From NCBI GenBank assembly GCA_038206235.1, contig JBBRBB010000014.1:39895-103894 (forward strand): DNA of 64,000 nucleotides, in the 5' to 3' direction. Under the pieces are notes generated by a model. That model did not search any database. It was not told where the DNA came from and saw nothing but the letters and a program-made list of their open reading frames with translations. A program made the position numbers and the translations under genes. Source of the stretch: JBBRBB01 sp038206235. Lineage in GTDB: Bacteria > Bacteroidota > Bacteroidia > Chitinophagales > Chitinophagaceae. Every line of letters starts with the position of its first letter. The first letter of the stretch is position 1. Shown here piece by piece: positions 18,027 to 27,408 of this stretch.

Positions 18027-18566
18027 CTATAAAATAAAAGTAATGAGTGAAGCTGCGTCAGGAGGAGGAGCTATAATTTTGAGATATGGCTTACTGATGA
18101 ATTGATATTCGTTTTGCCGGGAATAATTTATAAGATGAAGGGTATTCTTGAAAATATTTTTGGTGCTTGCTTCATAAAAGAGAAATGAAAAAAATAAATT
18201 TTTAGATATAATATTTACAGATGAAGTGTTTATATTCTTATTATTTGCACTCCTCAATTTAGTTTCGGCTTTATCAGCAAGCGCATAAATAATATATTTA
18301 CCATTTTCTTGTTTTATGGAACGAACATCATACATGATATCCTGAAACGTAAATTCTCCTTCATCTGTAATTTTTAGTTTACTGAATTCAGCCGCCGAAA
18401 AAATAAACGTTTGAAAATCTTTTGCATTACTATGATTGCTGATGATAGTATGCTGCTCAGTTTTTATCTTTTGCAAGAAAACGAAAAATATGGCGGGCAA
18501 AACCAATTGCAATGCAAAGATTATTGCAAGGATAAAAAGAATAATATGATTGGTTTTTTTCACCAT
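18027..18566 (-). CDS. Membrane-anchored protein of unknown function, coupled to the TonB receptor gene
   Basis: 179 residues. An N-terminal hydrophobic stretch (about 8-32, ILFILAIIFALQLVLPAIFF) is followed by a soluble domain with KDFQTFIFSAAEFSKLKI and FQDIMYDVRSIKQENG. The start overlaps the end of the TonB receptor gene by 7 bases, so the two should be co-translated. A role in handling the receptor's ligand is an inference from position only. Confidence 0.72.
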   Translation of the reverse strand: MVKKTNHIILFILAIIFALQLVLPAIFFVFLQKIKTEQHTIISNHSNAKDFQTFIFSAAEFSKLKITDEGEFTFQDIMYDVRSIKQENGKYIIYALADKAETKLRSANNKNINTSSVNIISKNLFFSFLFYEASTKNIFKNTLHLINYSRQNEYQFISKPYLKIIAPPPDAASLITFIL

Positions 18567-20587
18567 GAAATTGTTCGTCTTGCCGAAAGTACAAAATTTA
18601 TACCTTCATTATACAAGCCATAATATTTTAATCGTGAAAGATGGTCTGCATAAAGAGTATTGGTGATGTTGTTTGCCGTAAGTCCTAATATCCAATTTCC
18701 TTTTATTGCAGGCAAAGTAACTCCGGATGAAAAATTAAGAAGAAGATAATCACGGGTTGCTGTTTCAAACTGTGCTGGTTTATTTTGTTTGAATACATAC
18801 GCCAATTCAGGCTCAGCAAAAAAGTTGGTAACTTGTTTTGAAAAATTTTTTTCAACCCGCAAAGCTGAATTTAATTTGAATGCAGGAATAAAAGGCAAAT
18901 TACCTCCATCATCTAATTTACCTCTCGCAGAAGTAAATGTTTCTTTCCACTGAAACCATTTTACAGGTTTCACTATTGACAAAAATTCTCCTCCATACAA
19001 TTTTGCATCCTGTTGCTTATATCGAAATACCTGGAAGCCGTAAAATTCTTCCTGTGTTGGTGCTAAAAAAACGTAATTAAAAAAATTATTATAAAACACA
19101 GATGCAGATACAAACCATTGTTTGCCCGTAGCTTCAAGGCTTATATCAGTATTTATATTTTGCTCTGCTTTTAAATCGGGGGCGCCAATTTCATATCTCG
19201 CAGTGCCCTCATGCAAACCATCAGAAGAAAGCTCTGCGAGGTTAGGCGCTCTGAAACCACTTGCTGTATTGGTTTTCAGCGTTAACCACTGCACAGGATT
19301 ATATACTATCCCCAGCAGGGCATTGCCTGTAAAATTATTTTTTTTGAAAGGCTGTATGGCAGAATCGCTTGTGTTTACCGGCGCAGTTGCAAAGGTTTGA
19401 ATATACTTGTAATTAATTCCTGCACCCGTTTCAATAATCACTTTCTGCAATCTGAATTTTAAATATCCTGAAATATTTCCCTCCCAAAAATTTGCATCAG
19501 GAATAATAACTCTTGCACCGTAATTCGTATTATTTGTATATGTGAATTGCTGATTTAAAACAAAATTCGTTTTGGCGCTTAAAGATTTTTCCCAGCGCAG
19601 ATTTTGTAAAACTGAAAGCAAATGCATCTTCAAACTTATCTGCCCGCCCCCTTCATCTTCTTCGCGGAAATTTGATTGCACTCCCAGATTTAATTTCAAC
19701 AAAGAACTGTTTAAATAAAAAGTATTTTGAGAACCCAATAAGTTCAGCATTACATTATGATGCGGGCCAACCAGCGACCTGCTCCATCTTTTATCAACAT
19801 CAAAAAAAGTATTCAGTTCATCTATTATAAATCCAAATTGATTATATGAAAAATTATAGCTGTTTTCCTGTTTCCATTTTGGCTTATCAAAACCAAAGCC
19901 TGCTTTTACATAATATCCGCCATTGCGTGAATTTAAAACTCTTGTATTGTTTCCATCGCTATAATCTGCGTGGCTTTCAAAACCTAATCTCAGTCGCCAC
20001 CAGTTCCTTAAATTTTTATTGCTGTATCCAACATCAGTAAGTGTGCCAAGTGAATTGCTGGAGAGTTGTGTGCCTGCATCAAAATTCTTTCCAAATGAAT
20101 CAGGCTTTTCTTCAATAATATTTATTACACCGCCTGCTGCATCTGAGCCGTATAAAAGAGAAGCAGGACCTTTAATTACTTCAACTCTGTCAATCCCTAT
20201 TTGCGAAAGCCCAAGCCCATGCTCATCCTGCCACTGCTGATTATCGAAGCGCAAACCGGAAAGCAATACTAAAATTCTGTTTCCATAAAGACCGCGTATC
20301 ACAGGTTTTGAAATTGCATTGCCGGCAGTTATTTGTGAAATGCCGGGCAATTTTGCTAATGCATCAGATAAATTAAACGGAGCTTTTTCATTTATTTGCT
20401 GCAGTGAATATGGTTCAATATTTAATGATGTAGCATGAGGACTGTTTGGCTGAAACCCTGTTATTACAACATCTTCCAGTGTATGCAGTGAATCTGTTTG
20501 CGTGGTATCTGTTTGAGCAAAGACATTCGTGCAAATAAAAATCAAAAGTAAAATCAAAATGGATTGAAATGTTTCTTTCGTAATCAT
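18560..20587 (-). CDS. TonB-dependent outer-membrane receptor
   Basis: 675 residues. Signal peptide to about residue 24. A TonB-box-like and plug region starts at LEDVVITGF, with ISKPVIRGLYGNRILVLLSG and VEVIKGPASLLYGSDAAGGV typical of the plug. A 22-strand barrel region follows, with FRAPNLAEL in the middle and a terminal aromatic residue (ARRTISW). The size and the lack of a carboxypeptidase-like N-terminal domain point to a metal, siderophore or cofactor receptor, not a SusC glycan receptor (inference). It is first in a run with two small envelope proteins. Confidence 0.93.
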   Translation of the reverse strand: MITKETFQSILILLLIFICTNVFAQTDTTQTDSLHTLEDVVITGFQPNSPHATSLNIEPYSLQQINEKAPFNLSDALAKLPGISQITAGNAISKPVIRGLYGNRILVLLSGLRFDNQQWQDEHGLGLSQIGIDRVEVIKGPASLLYGSDAAGGVINIIEEKPDSFGKNFDAGTQLSSNSLGTLTDVGYSNKNLRNWWRLRLGFESHADYSDGNNTRVLNSRNGGYYVKAGFGFDKPKWKQENSYNFSYNQFGFIIDELNTFFDVDKRWSRSLVGPHHNVMLNLLGSQNTFYLNSSLLKLNLGVQSNFREEDEGGGQISLKMHLLSVLQNLRWEKSLSAKTNFVLNQQFTYTNNTNYGARVIIPDANFWEGNISGYLKFRLQKVIIETGAGINYKYIQTFATAPVNTSDSAIQPFKKNNFTGNALLGIVYNPVQWLTLKTNTASGFRAPNLAELSSDGLHEGTARYEIGAPDLKAEQNINTDISLEATGKQWFVSASVFYNNFFNYVFLAPTQEEFYGFQVFRYKQQDAKLYGGEFLSIVKPVKWFQWKETFTSARGKLDDGGNLPFIPAFKLNSALRVEKNFSKQVTNFFAEPELAYVFKQNKPAQFETATRDYLLLNFSSGVTLPAIKGNWILGLTANNITNTLYADHLSRLKYYGLYNEGINFVLSARRTISW

Positions 20588-20690
20588 TTCAGATAGTGTT
20601 TACTAAATAAAAACAAAAATAAACTTTTAAGATTGTTGTTGAAATTACTTATTGGGCAACTATTATTTCACTCCTAAAAAAACATCCTCT

Positions 20691-20698
20691 TAAATTTG
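20691..20698 (+). promoter_or_regulatory. Candidate -7 box for the ABC-F gene
   Basis: TAAATTTG matches TAnnTTTG and lies 17 bases before the ATG. No clear -33 element. Confidence 0.4.
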
Positions 20699-20715
20699 CA
20701 CGTTAATTTAAAAAC

Positions 20716-22752
20716 ATGCTGGCAGGCTTTAATAATATAACGTTTGAATTTGGCTCACGAACTATTGTGAAAAATATCACCTGGCATATTCGCGGCGGGG
20801 AAAGAATTGGTTTGATTGGATATAACGGCACCGGCAAGTCCACTTTATTGAAATTGCTGATGGGCGAATACCAGCCTTCTTCGGGAACCGTGGAAAAAGC
20901 CCGTGACACAAGCATTGGTTTTCTGCACCAGGATTTATTAAGCTTTGATACCAGCGACTCTATTCTTGAAGTTGCACTGGAAGCTTTTGAAAAAGTAAAG
21001 CAATTAGAAAAGCAAATTGAAACGTTAAGCAAAAAACTGGAAACTTCGTCTAATGAAAAATTATTAACTGATTACACTGACAAATTACATGAGTTAGAAA
21101 TTCTTGACGGCTATAACATACATTATAAAGCGGAAGAAGTTTTGCACGGATTGGGATTTAGTAATGATGATCTGCAAAAACCCTATGCAACTTTCAGCGG
21201 TGGCTGGAGAATGCGTGTCCTGCTTGCAAAAATGATTTTACAGCAACCTGAAATTTTACTGCTTGATGAGCCTACAAACCATCTTGACCTTCCATCAATA
21301 GAATGGCTGGAAAAATATTTGCAGAATTACAAAGGCAGTGTTGTGATTGTAAGTCATGATAAATATTTTTTGAATCGCATGGTAACAAAGATTGTTGAGA
21401 TTTATCAACAGCAAGTTCATTTTTATACAGGTAACTATGATTTTTATGAGGAGGAGAAAATGCAGCGAATTGAGCTGATGCAAAAAGCTTATGATAACCA
21501 GCAGGATTATATTCGCCAGCAGGAAAGATTTATAGAGCGTTTTCGTGCTAAAGCATCAAAAGCAGCAGCAGCACAGAGTTTAATAAAAAAGCTGGATAAG
21601 TTAGAGCGTATTGAACAGGTTGAAATTGAAAGACCAAATCTTAAAATCAATTTCAGAATAGATAAGCAGCCGGGCAAAGTATTAGTGAACTTAAAACATC
21701 TTGACAAAAAATTCGGGAACATAACTGTTCTTGAAAATGCAGAAGCAGAAATTGAGCGTGGCGATAAAATTGCTTTAATAGGCGCTAACGGAAAAGGAAA
21801 GTCCACATTACTAAGAATAATTGCGGGAACAGAATCATATCAAGGCGAAAGAATTTGGGGGCACAATATTGATGAAAGCTTTTACGCACAGCACCAGTTA
21901 GAAGGATTGAATCTAAACAATACATTGCTTGAAGAACTACAAATATGCCGCAGCGGTAAAACAGAATTGGAATTACGAACATTGCTCGGTTGCTTTTTAT
22001 TCAGCGGTGATGATGCAGATAAAAAAATAAAAACATTGAGCGGCGGAGAGAAGGCAAGAGTTGCACTGGCAAAAGTGATCATTAGCAAGGCAAATTTTTT
22101 GTTGCTTGATGAACCAACAAATCACCTCGACATACACAGCGTGGAACTGCTTACAGAAGCGCTGAATAAATATGAAGGCACATATATTTTAGTAAGCCAC
22201 GACCGCTACTTTATTTCAAAAACAGCAAATAAAATTTGGGAGATAGTTGATAATAAAATCAAAGAATTTAAAGGCAGTTATGAAGAATGGGTTGAGTGGA
22301 ACGAGAGAAGAAAGTTGGCAGTTGGCAGTCAGCAGTTGGCAGTAGAGAGTAGCCAGTCAGCAGTAGGGAGTAGCCAGTCGGGAGTTACCAGTCGGCAGCC
22401 GTCAGAAAAAAATCAACAACAAAAATTAAAACAGGAACAAAAGGAGCAATCTGAACCAACAAGAAACCCAGCCATTGTCGGGGCAGGCAAGAAACGAGAA
22501 ACGCAAAGAGATTTACAAAAGCTGCAAAAACAATTTAGTAAAGCTGAGGATGAGCTGAATGAATTAAACACGCAAAAAACCTTGCTGGAGGCGGCTTTGG
22601 GAAGCTCTGAAACATACTCAGACAAAAATAAATTTTTACAAACCGAGACTGATTACAATACAGTGCATCAAAAAATTCAAAAGCTTACACTTCAATATGA
22701 AGAACTTTTTGAAAAGATAATGCGGATAGAATCAATGAGCGCTGCATCATAG
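20716..22752 (+). CDS. ABC-F family ATPase (ribosome-associated type)
   Basis: 678 residues with two ABC domains and no membrane helices. The first Walker A is GYNGTGKST (35-43), with FSGGWRMR and LLLDEPTNHLD. The second Walker A is GANGKGKST near 357, with LSGGEKARVALAK and LLLDEPTNHLD. The inter-domain linker (FIERFRAKASKAAAAQS) and the C-terminal coiled coil (about 590-675) match the Uup/YdiF branch, which acts on ribosomes. Between second domain and coiled coil, residues about 534-562 come from a GGCAGT-type tandem repeat (22316-22400) and are low-complexity (Ser, Gln, Val), so this linker has been expanded. Confidence 0.94.
   Translation: MLAGFNNITFEFGSRTIVKNITWHIRGGERIGLIGYNGTGKSTLLKLLMGEYQPSSGTVEKARDTSIGFLHQDLLSFDTSDSILEVALEAFEKVKQLEKQIETLSKKLETSSNEKLLTDYTDKLHELEILDGYNIHYKAEEVLHGLGFSNDDLQKPYATFSGGWRMRVLLAKMILQQPEILLLDEPTNHLDLPSIEWLEKYLQNYKGSVVIVSHDKYFLNRMVTKIVEIYQQQVHFYTGNYDFYEEEKMQRIELMQKAYDNQQDYIRQQERFIERFRAKASKAAAAQSLIKKLDKLERIEQVEIERPNLKINFRIDKQPGKVLVNLKHLDKKFGNITVLENAEAEIERGDKIALIGANGKGKSTLLRIIAGTESYQGERIWGHNIDESFYAQHQLEGLNLNNTLLEELQICRSGKTELELRTLLGCFLFSGDDADKKIKTLSGGEKARVALAKVIISKANFLLLDEPTNHLDIHSVELLTEALNKYEGTYILVSHDRYFISKTANKIWEIVDNKIKEFKGSYEEWVEWNERRKLAVGSQQLAVESSQSAVGSSQSGVTSRQPSEKNQQQKLKQEQKEQSEPTRNPAIVGAGKKRETQRDLQKLQKQFSKAEDELNELNTQKTLLEAALGSSETYSDKNKFLQTETDYNTVHQKIQKLTLQYEELFEKIMRIESMSAAS
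22316..22400 (+). repeat. GGCAGT-type tandem repeat inside the ABC-F gene
   Basis: Units such as TTGGCAGT, CAGCAGT and AGTAGCCAGTC repeat about ten times without breaking the frame. They encode the segment with QLAVGSQQLAVESSQSAV. Confidence 0.85.
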
Positions 22753-22784
22753 GTGTCTGCTCATTCGAAGAGTGTCTGCACACC
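22752..22784. repeat. REP-like palindrome copy 4
   Basis: GGTGTCTGC and TGCACACC ends around a TTCGAA centre. It begins on the last base of the ABC-F stop codon and may also terminate transcription. Confidence 0.65.
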
Positions 22785-22820
22785 AAACATCATCCTCTGG
22801 CTCACACCAAACAATAGAAT

Positions 22821-23870
22821 CTAATCACTTAACGCTTTTATAAAATCACTTACCAAATAACTTATCAGCTTACCGGTGTTTTCATTTTTTCTGCCATCTT
22901 TTAATTCAGTTGCGCCTTCGCAAAGATGCAGGTAAGCCACTTTGCAATCGGTGGCTGCAAACATAATGTATTGCCTGGCGTGCAGCGGCGTTAATCCTGC
23001 GGGTGTTGCAGCGCTTGCAAGCGTGTACTCAATGCTGTCGAGGTCAATTTCAATTCCGCAATAAGTATCTTCAGTAAATCCGGTTGCATGTGCAACAGCC
23101 TGTAAAAAATTTTTTTTCTCATGAAGAAAAATGTCTTCATAGGTAATCACATTTATAAAAGGGTTCTCTGCAATATCCATCAATACATTTTGCGGAATAT
23201 AATTTTCATGTAATCCAATTACGCAATATTTTTCAAGATAGCCATCGTCTTCAGCGTAACGGAATGCATTGCCGCTATGCCTTCCTTCCGCGGGGCGATA
23301 ATCTGAATGTGCATCCAGATTAATGGCATTGATTTGAGCAATGGCAATCTTACCATCTTTATACAAACCTTTCGCAGCGCCCTTTATACAACCATAAGCA
23401 TTGTTGTGTCCGCCGCCAATCACTATGGGAATCATTCCATTTTCAGTTATTATTTTAACGATGTTCTCAACCTCATCATCAATTGCATTCACTGCGTGGC
23501 GATACGCTGCAATGCGCTCATCATCATCATTTGCATTCTTATCAATCACATCTGCAATACCGTTGAAATCAAGATGACCGAGCAGCAGCACATCATCTCC
23601 GGAAAAAAAAAGATTGCTCTGTGTGTTTAAAAAAGATTTTAGAAATGGCAGCCACGCTGTATCTGCGCCACCCACGCCAAGGTTTGCTTTAATGCCAATA
23701 TCTTCGGGCACGCCAACAATTACAAATCTTGCAGTGGTTTGCTGTAAACCTTGTTCAATTGTTTCAACACCATTTAGCACCTGTATCCGCTCTCCTATTT
23801 TCGTTTCAAACCTGCGAAGCTTGGTAACGGAAAGCACATCTTGTTTGTTGTACACTTTTAGATTTTTCAT
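22821..23870 (-). CDS. hutG: Formimidoylglutamase-like enzyme (arginase/agmatinase fold)
   Basis: 349 residues. Manganese-site motifs of the ureohydrolase family are present: GGGHNNAYG (about 153-161), NLDAHSDYR (about 184-192) and IEIDLDSIE (about 274-282). The N-terminal part (VGVPEDIGIKANLGVGGADT) matches Bacteroidota proteins annotated as formimidoylglutamase, which splits formiminoglutamate to glutamate and formamide in histidine breakdown. No other hut gene is near, so the substrate is uncertain; agmatinase or another guanidino substrate is possible. Confidence 0.85.
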   Translation of the reverse strand: MKNLKVYNKQDVLSVTKLRRFETKIGERIQVLNGVETIEQGLQQTTARFVIVGVPEDIGIKANLGVGGADTAWLPFLKSFLNTQSNLFFSGDDVLLLGHLDFNGIADVIDKNANDDDERIAAYRHAVNAIDDEVENIVKIITENGMIPIVIGGGHNNAYGCIKGAAKGLYKDGKIAIAQINAINLDAHSDYRPAEGRHSGNAFRYAEDDGYLEKYCVIGLHENYIPQNVLMDIAENPFINVITYEDIFLHEKKNFLQAVAHATGFTEDTYCGIEIDLDSIEYTLASAATPAGLTPLHARQYIMFAATDCKVAYLHLCEGATELKDGRKNENTGKLISYLVSDFIKALSD

Positions 23871-24266
23871 TTTTAAATGTATATCAATTTATGAAAATCA
23901 TAAAAATGAATTATTACTTTAAACAGGGAGCCTATTATTTAAAATCAGAAAAGATAACAAAAGCAACACTTATCAATTCATAAAAAAATAATTATTTGCA
24001 GATGCGGGTCTTATCTCAACCTTCCTTTGAAATTTAGTTTAAGACTCTGCATATTTACTTTCCCGCAACTTACAACTCTTCATAATTTTTTCTTCATCCA
24101 GATAATTTTTAGTTAGAGTTTTTAAATCCTTCAGAAAGCTTTGCGCATAAATTCTTATCAGCATAAATTTTTCTATTCTCATCCGCACAATTTTTCATCT
24201 TCACAATAACACCGTTTCTTTGCGGCACATAAATATTCAATATTATATCTTAAATCTTAAATTCCC
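23871..24266. other. Intergenic region between divergent genes
   Basis: 396 very AT-rich bases between hutG and eno. I see no gene, no RNA and no strong hairpin. It must carry both promoters. A weak TTTCTTTG at about 24214-24221 is the nearest thing to a -7 box for eno. Confidence 0.5.
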
Positions 24267-25550
24267 ATGAGTTATATCGCCGATATTCATGCCCGTCAAA
24301 TCCTCGATAGTCGCGGCAATCCTACTGTAGAAGCAGATGTATTAACTGAAAATGGTTTTCTGGGCAGGGCTGCAGTGCCCAGTGGAGCAAGTACCGGTAA
24401 ACATGAAGCCGTTGAGCTTCGTGATGATGACAAAAATTTTTATTCGGGTAAAGGAGTATCAAAAGCCATAGCCAATGTAAATAATATAATCGCAGAAAAA
24501 CTTACCGGCTTACATGTAAACGACCAGGCAGGTATAGACAAACGAATGATTGAATTAGATGGCACAGAAAATAAAAGTAAGCTGGGCGCCAATGCTATGC
24601 TTGCCGTTTCTATGGCTGTGGCAAAAGCTGCGGCACTGGAAAGTAATCTTCCCTTGTTTCGCTACATTGGCGGAGTGAACGCAACCGTATTGCCTGTGCC
24701 CTTAATGAACATCTTAAATGGCGGTGTACATGCTGATAATAAAATTGATTACCAGGAATACATGATAGTGCCTGTGAGTGCAGCAACTTTTAGTGAAGGG
24801 TTGCGCTGGGGAGTAGAAGTATTTCATAAATTAAAATCTGTTTTAAAGAAAAAGGGTTACAGCACCAATGTGGGTGATGAAGGCGGATTTGCACCCGATA
24901 TTCAAAGCAATGAAGAAGCTATTGAAACCGTTATACAAGCTATAGAAGCGGCCGGTTATAAAACCGGAGAACAAATTTCTATTGCACTGGATGCCGCAAG
25001 CAGTGAAATGTATTTTAATGATAACTATAAATTTTATAAAAGCAGCGGCAAGATAATCAGCAGTGATGAAATGGTGGCTTACTGGAGTGATTGGGTAAAT
25101 AAATATCCTATTATTTCCATTGAAGATGGAATGGCAGAAGATGATTGGGACGGATGGAAGAAGTTAACCGATGCGCTTGGAGATAAAGTACAGTTGGTTG
25201 GTGATGATTTGTTTGTTACCAACACCAAAATTTTACAGCGCGGAATTGATAATAATATCGCCAACAGTATTCTTATTAAAGTAAATCAAATTGGTACCGT
25301 TACTGAAACCATTAATGCTGTACAATTGGCTCAAACAAATGGGTATACAACCATCATGAGTCACAGAAGCGGAGAAACAGAAGATACAACCATCGCAGAC
25401 CTTGCGGTAGCCCTCAATTGCGGGCAAATAAAAACCGGCTCTGCCAGCCGCACAGACCGCATGGCAAAGTACAACCAGTTAATACGGATAGAAGAAATGC
25501 TGGGAGATAATGCTGTTTATTGGGGAGGAAAAATAAAGTTTGGAAAATAA
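24267..25550 (+). CDS. eno: Enolase
   Basis: 427 residues, full length. Landmarks are ARQILDSRGNPTVE, the metal-loop GASTGKHEAVELRD, NVGDEGGFAPD, SIEDGMAEDDW, LVGDDLFVTN, and the SHRSGETED active-site loop. It converts 2-phosphoglycerate to phosphoenolpyruvate in the cytoplasm. The coiled-coil protein gene follows 16 bases later and DivIC soon after, so they may share a transcript. Confidence 0.98.
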   Translation: MSYIADIHARQILDSRGNPTVEADVLTENGFLGRAAVPSGASTGKHEAVELRDDDKNFYSGKGVSKAIANVNNIIAEKLTGLHVNDQAGIDKRMIELDGTENKSKLGANAMLAVSMAVAKAAALESNLPLFRYIGGVNATVLPVPLMNILNGGVHADNKIDYQEYMIVPVSAATFSEGLRWGVEVFHKLKSVLKKKGYSTNVGDEGGFAPDIQSNEEAIETVIQAIEAAGYKTGEQISIALDAASSEMYFNDNYKFYKSSGKIISSDEMVAYWSDWVNKYPIISIEDGMAEDDWDGWKKLTDALGDKVQLVGDDLFVTNTKILQRGIDNNIANSILIKVNQIGTVTETINAVQLAQTNGYTTIMSHRSGETEDTTIADLAVALNCGQIKTGSASRTDRMAKYNQLIRIEEMLGDNAVYWGGKIKFGK

Positions 25551-25566
25551 TTGATAATTTTAGATA

Positions 25567-25899
25567 ATGAAAGTTGCGGAGCTTAAAGCTTATGAAATTT
25601 TTAAAAACCGCTTTAGTGAAAAAGAGGCAGAGGAATTATTAGAATATTTCGAAGACAGAGTTGTTAATGGAGTCGAAGCGAAAAAAGATGTTTTAGCTTC
25701 AAAAGAAGATCTTTGGGGAGTAGAAAAGGCTTTAAGAGAAGATATGGCAAAACTTGAAAAGTCTTTAAGAGAAGATATAACTAAAGGTAGAGTTGAAGCT
25801 GCTGAAAATAAAAGTGAGCTTCTCAAATGGATGTTTATTTTTTGGACTACTCAGCTACTCGCTATTTTTGCGTTTTTAAAAATTTTCATTAAACCATAA
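25567..25899 (+). CDS. Coiled-coil protein with C-terminal membrane anchor
   Basis: 110 residues. Central heptad/hendecad-like repeats (KEDLWGVEKALREDMAKLEK and SLREDITKGRVEA) are followed by a hydrophobic helix (WMFIFWTTQLLAIFAFLKIF). The architecture is the same as the larger hendecad protein at 15410: short helical head, coiled coil, tail anchor. Function unknown; DUF1640-like by design only. It lies 16 bases after eno. Confidence 0.8.
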   Translation: MKVAELKAYEIFKNRFSEKEAEELLEYFEDRVVNGVEAKKDVLASKEDLWGVEKALREDMAKLEKSLREDITKGRVEAAENKSELLKWMFIFWTTQLLAIFAFLKIFIKP

Positions 25900-25921
25900 T
25901 TAAAATTATTATTATAATCTT

Positions 25922-26236
25922 ATGAAGTTGGCAACTAAAGTATTCAAAATTTTCAGTAACAAATATCTTGTTTCCTTATTTGCTTTTGCAATTCTTATGT
26001 TATTTTCAGACCACAATGACCTTTTTATTCAGGCAGACCGCAATAAGCAATTGCACAAATTACTCAAAAGTAAAAAGTTCTACGAGAATGCTATTGCCAA
26101 AACCAAAGAAGAGCTTTCAACCCTTCAAAATAATCCCACAGCTATCGAGAAATATGCCCGTGAAAAATTTTATATGAAAAGAGATAATGAAGACCTTTTT
26201 ATTGTTCAAAACGAGGGCGAGGCCTACAAAAAATAG
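25922..26236 (+). CDS. Septum formation initiator family protein (DivIC/FtsB-like)
   Basis: 104 residues. One N-terminal membrane helix (about 13-32), then a periplasmic coiled coil (NKQLHKLLKSKKFYENAI) and the conserved ending NNPTAIEKYAREKFYMKRDNE, where the ExxARE-x-x-Y motif is typical of the FtsB/DivIC family. Such proteins bridge FtsL and FtsQ in the divisome. In Bacteroidota the gene often follows eno, as here. Confidence 0.9.
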   Translation: MKLATKVFKIFSNKYLVSLFAFAILMLFSDHNDLFIQADRNKQLHKLLKSKKFYENAIAKTKEELSTLQNNPTAIEKYAREKFYMKRDNEDLFIVQNEGEAYKK

Positions 26237-26364
26237 CCTTGAAATATAATAAGCTGTAAAATTCTGCGTTTAAGTATAATTGTCTCTACGAAAACATCCC
26301 AATAGCAAATCAAATATCCTGCAAGTGAGAAACTTTTTTAAGTAATTTAAATATTGATTTCGCT

Positions 26365-26601
26365 ATGCCAAATTTTACGCCGGAAGATTTATTGCTTTAT
26401 TTATACAATGAGTTAAATACCCATAAAGCAGCAACAGTTGAAGAAGACTTACATCATTTGTGGACTTTACATGAAAAATTCAATGTATTAAAAGAGGCCA
26501 AAACAAGGATTGAAAAAATGCCCCTGCAATCTCCCCGCAGGCAAACCCTGAAAGCTATAATGGAATACGTTCATAATCCTACCGAGATTTCTAAATCTTG
26601 A
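26365..26601 (+). CDS. Small conserved-looking protein of unknown function
   Basis: 78 residues, soluble and mainly helical: FTPEDLLLYLYNELNTHKAA, then a helix with LHEKFNVLKEAKTRIEKM and a basic turn SPRRQTLKAI. The start resembles the anti-sigma-like N-termini of Bacteroidota zf-HC2 proteins (LLxYLYNEL), but no zinc ligands are present. Function not known. Confidence 0.7.
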   Translation: MPNFTPEDLLLYLYNELNTHKAATVEEDLHHLWTLHEKFNVLKEAKTRIEKMPLQSPRRQTLKAIMEYVHNPTEISKS

Positions 26602-26660
26602 TTGCTTTACTTGCACCTGTATTTCTTTATTTTTGAGAGGTAACAACTGTTCTCAAAAAA

Positions 26661-27311
26661 ATGACACGCAAACAACGTTTCAGCTTTGTTTTCGATTATT
26701 TTCAAAAACATGTTCCCGCACCTGAGACGGAATTAATCTATGTTAATCCTTACGAGTTGCTTGTAGCGGTAATGTTATCAGCTCAATGCACAGATAAGCG
26801 TGTGAATATAACCACGCCTGCCATTTTTGAAAAATATCCTACCATACATGATTTATCGAAAGCGAGTGCAGAGGAGTTGTTTCCTTATATTAAAAGCATC
26901 TCTTATCCCAACAGCAAAACGAAACATCTTATTGGTATGGCTAATATGGTGATGAATGATTTTGGCGGAAAAATTCCAATGACGGTTGATGAATTGCTAA
27001 GACTTCCCGGTGTAGGAAGAAAAACAGCAAACGTTATTACATCGGTAATTGATGAACAGCCAAATATGGCGGTTGATACACATGTGTTCAGGGTTGCAGC
27101 AAGAATTGGATTAACCAAAAATGCAAAAACTCCGTTTGCCACAGAAAACCAATTGACAGAATTAATTCCGCAGGAACTTATTCATAAAGCACATCACTGG
27201 CTTATTTTACATGGGCGATATATATGTGTGGCACGTAATCCCAAATGCGCTGAATGCGGGTTGAAGCCTGTATGCAAATATTATAAGGCTGTAATGAAAC
27301 CTCACCCCTAA
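26661..27311 (+). CDS. nth: Endonuclease III
   Basis: 216 residues. Helix-hairpin-helix LPGVGRKTAN (115-124) with catalytic K121; the catalytic aspartate is D139 in AVDTHVFRV. The 4Fe-4S cluster ligands are C189, C196, C199 and C205 in the spacing Cx6Cx2Cx5C. The enzyme removes oxidised pyrimidines and nicks abasic sites. The last codons and the stop (KPHP-stop) fall inside a repeated palindromic element starting at about 27300. A candidate -7 box TATTTTTG is at 26628-26635. Confidence 0.96.
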   Translation: MTRKQRFSFVFDYFQKHVPAPETELIYVNPYELLVAVMLSAQCTDKRVNITTPAIFEKYPTIHDLSKASAEELFPYIKSISYPNSKTKHLIGMANMVMNDFGGKIPMTVDELLRLPGVGRKTANVITSVIDEQPNMAVDTHVFRVAARIGLTKNAKTPFATENQLTELIPQELIHKAHHWLILHGRYICVARNPKCAECGLKPVCKYYKAVMKPHP

Positions 27312-27345
27312 CCCCTCTCCATCCCGATTCATCGGGAGAGAGGGG
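27301..27345. repeat. Palindromic element at the 3' end of nth
   Basis: Nested hairpin: outer arms CCCCTCTC (27312-27319) and GAGAGGGG (27338-27345), inner arms CCCGAT and ATCGGG. It supplies the end of the nth reading frame and may act as its terminator. The CTCACCCC..ACCCC..CTCTCC start is shared with the element inside the M23 gene at 27856. Confidence 0.85.
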
Positions 27346-27408
27346 AAATGTTCACAAGTTGCCCATCTAAGCCAGTAAGTGAAAAGAGTAGAGATTGCTT
27401 CGATTTAG

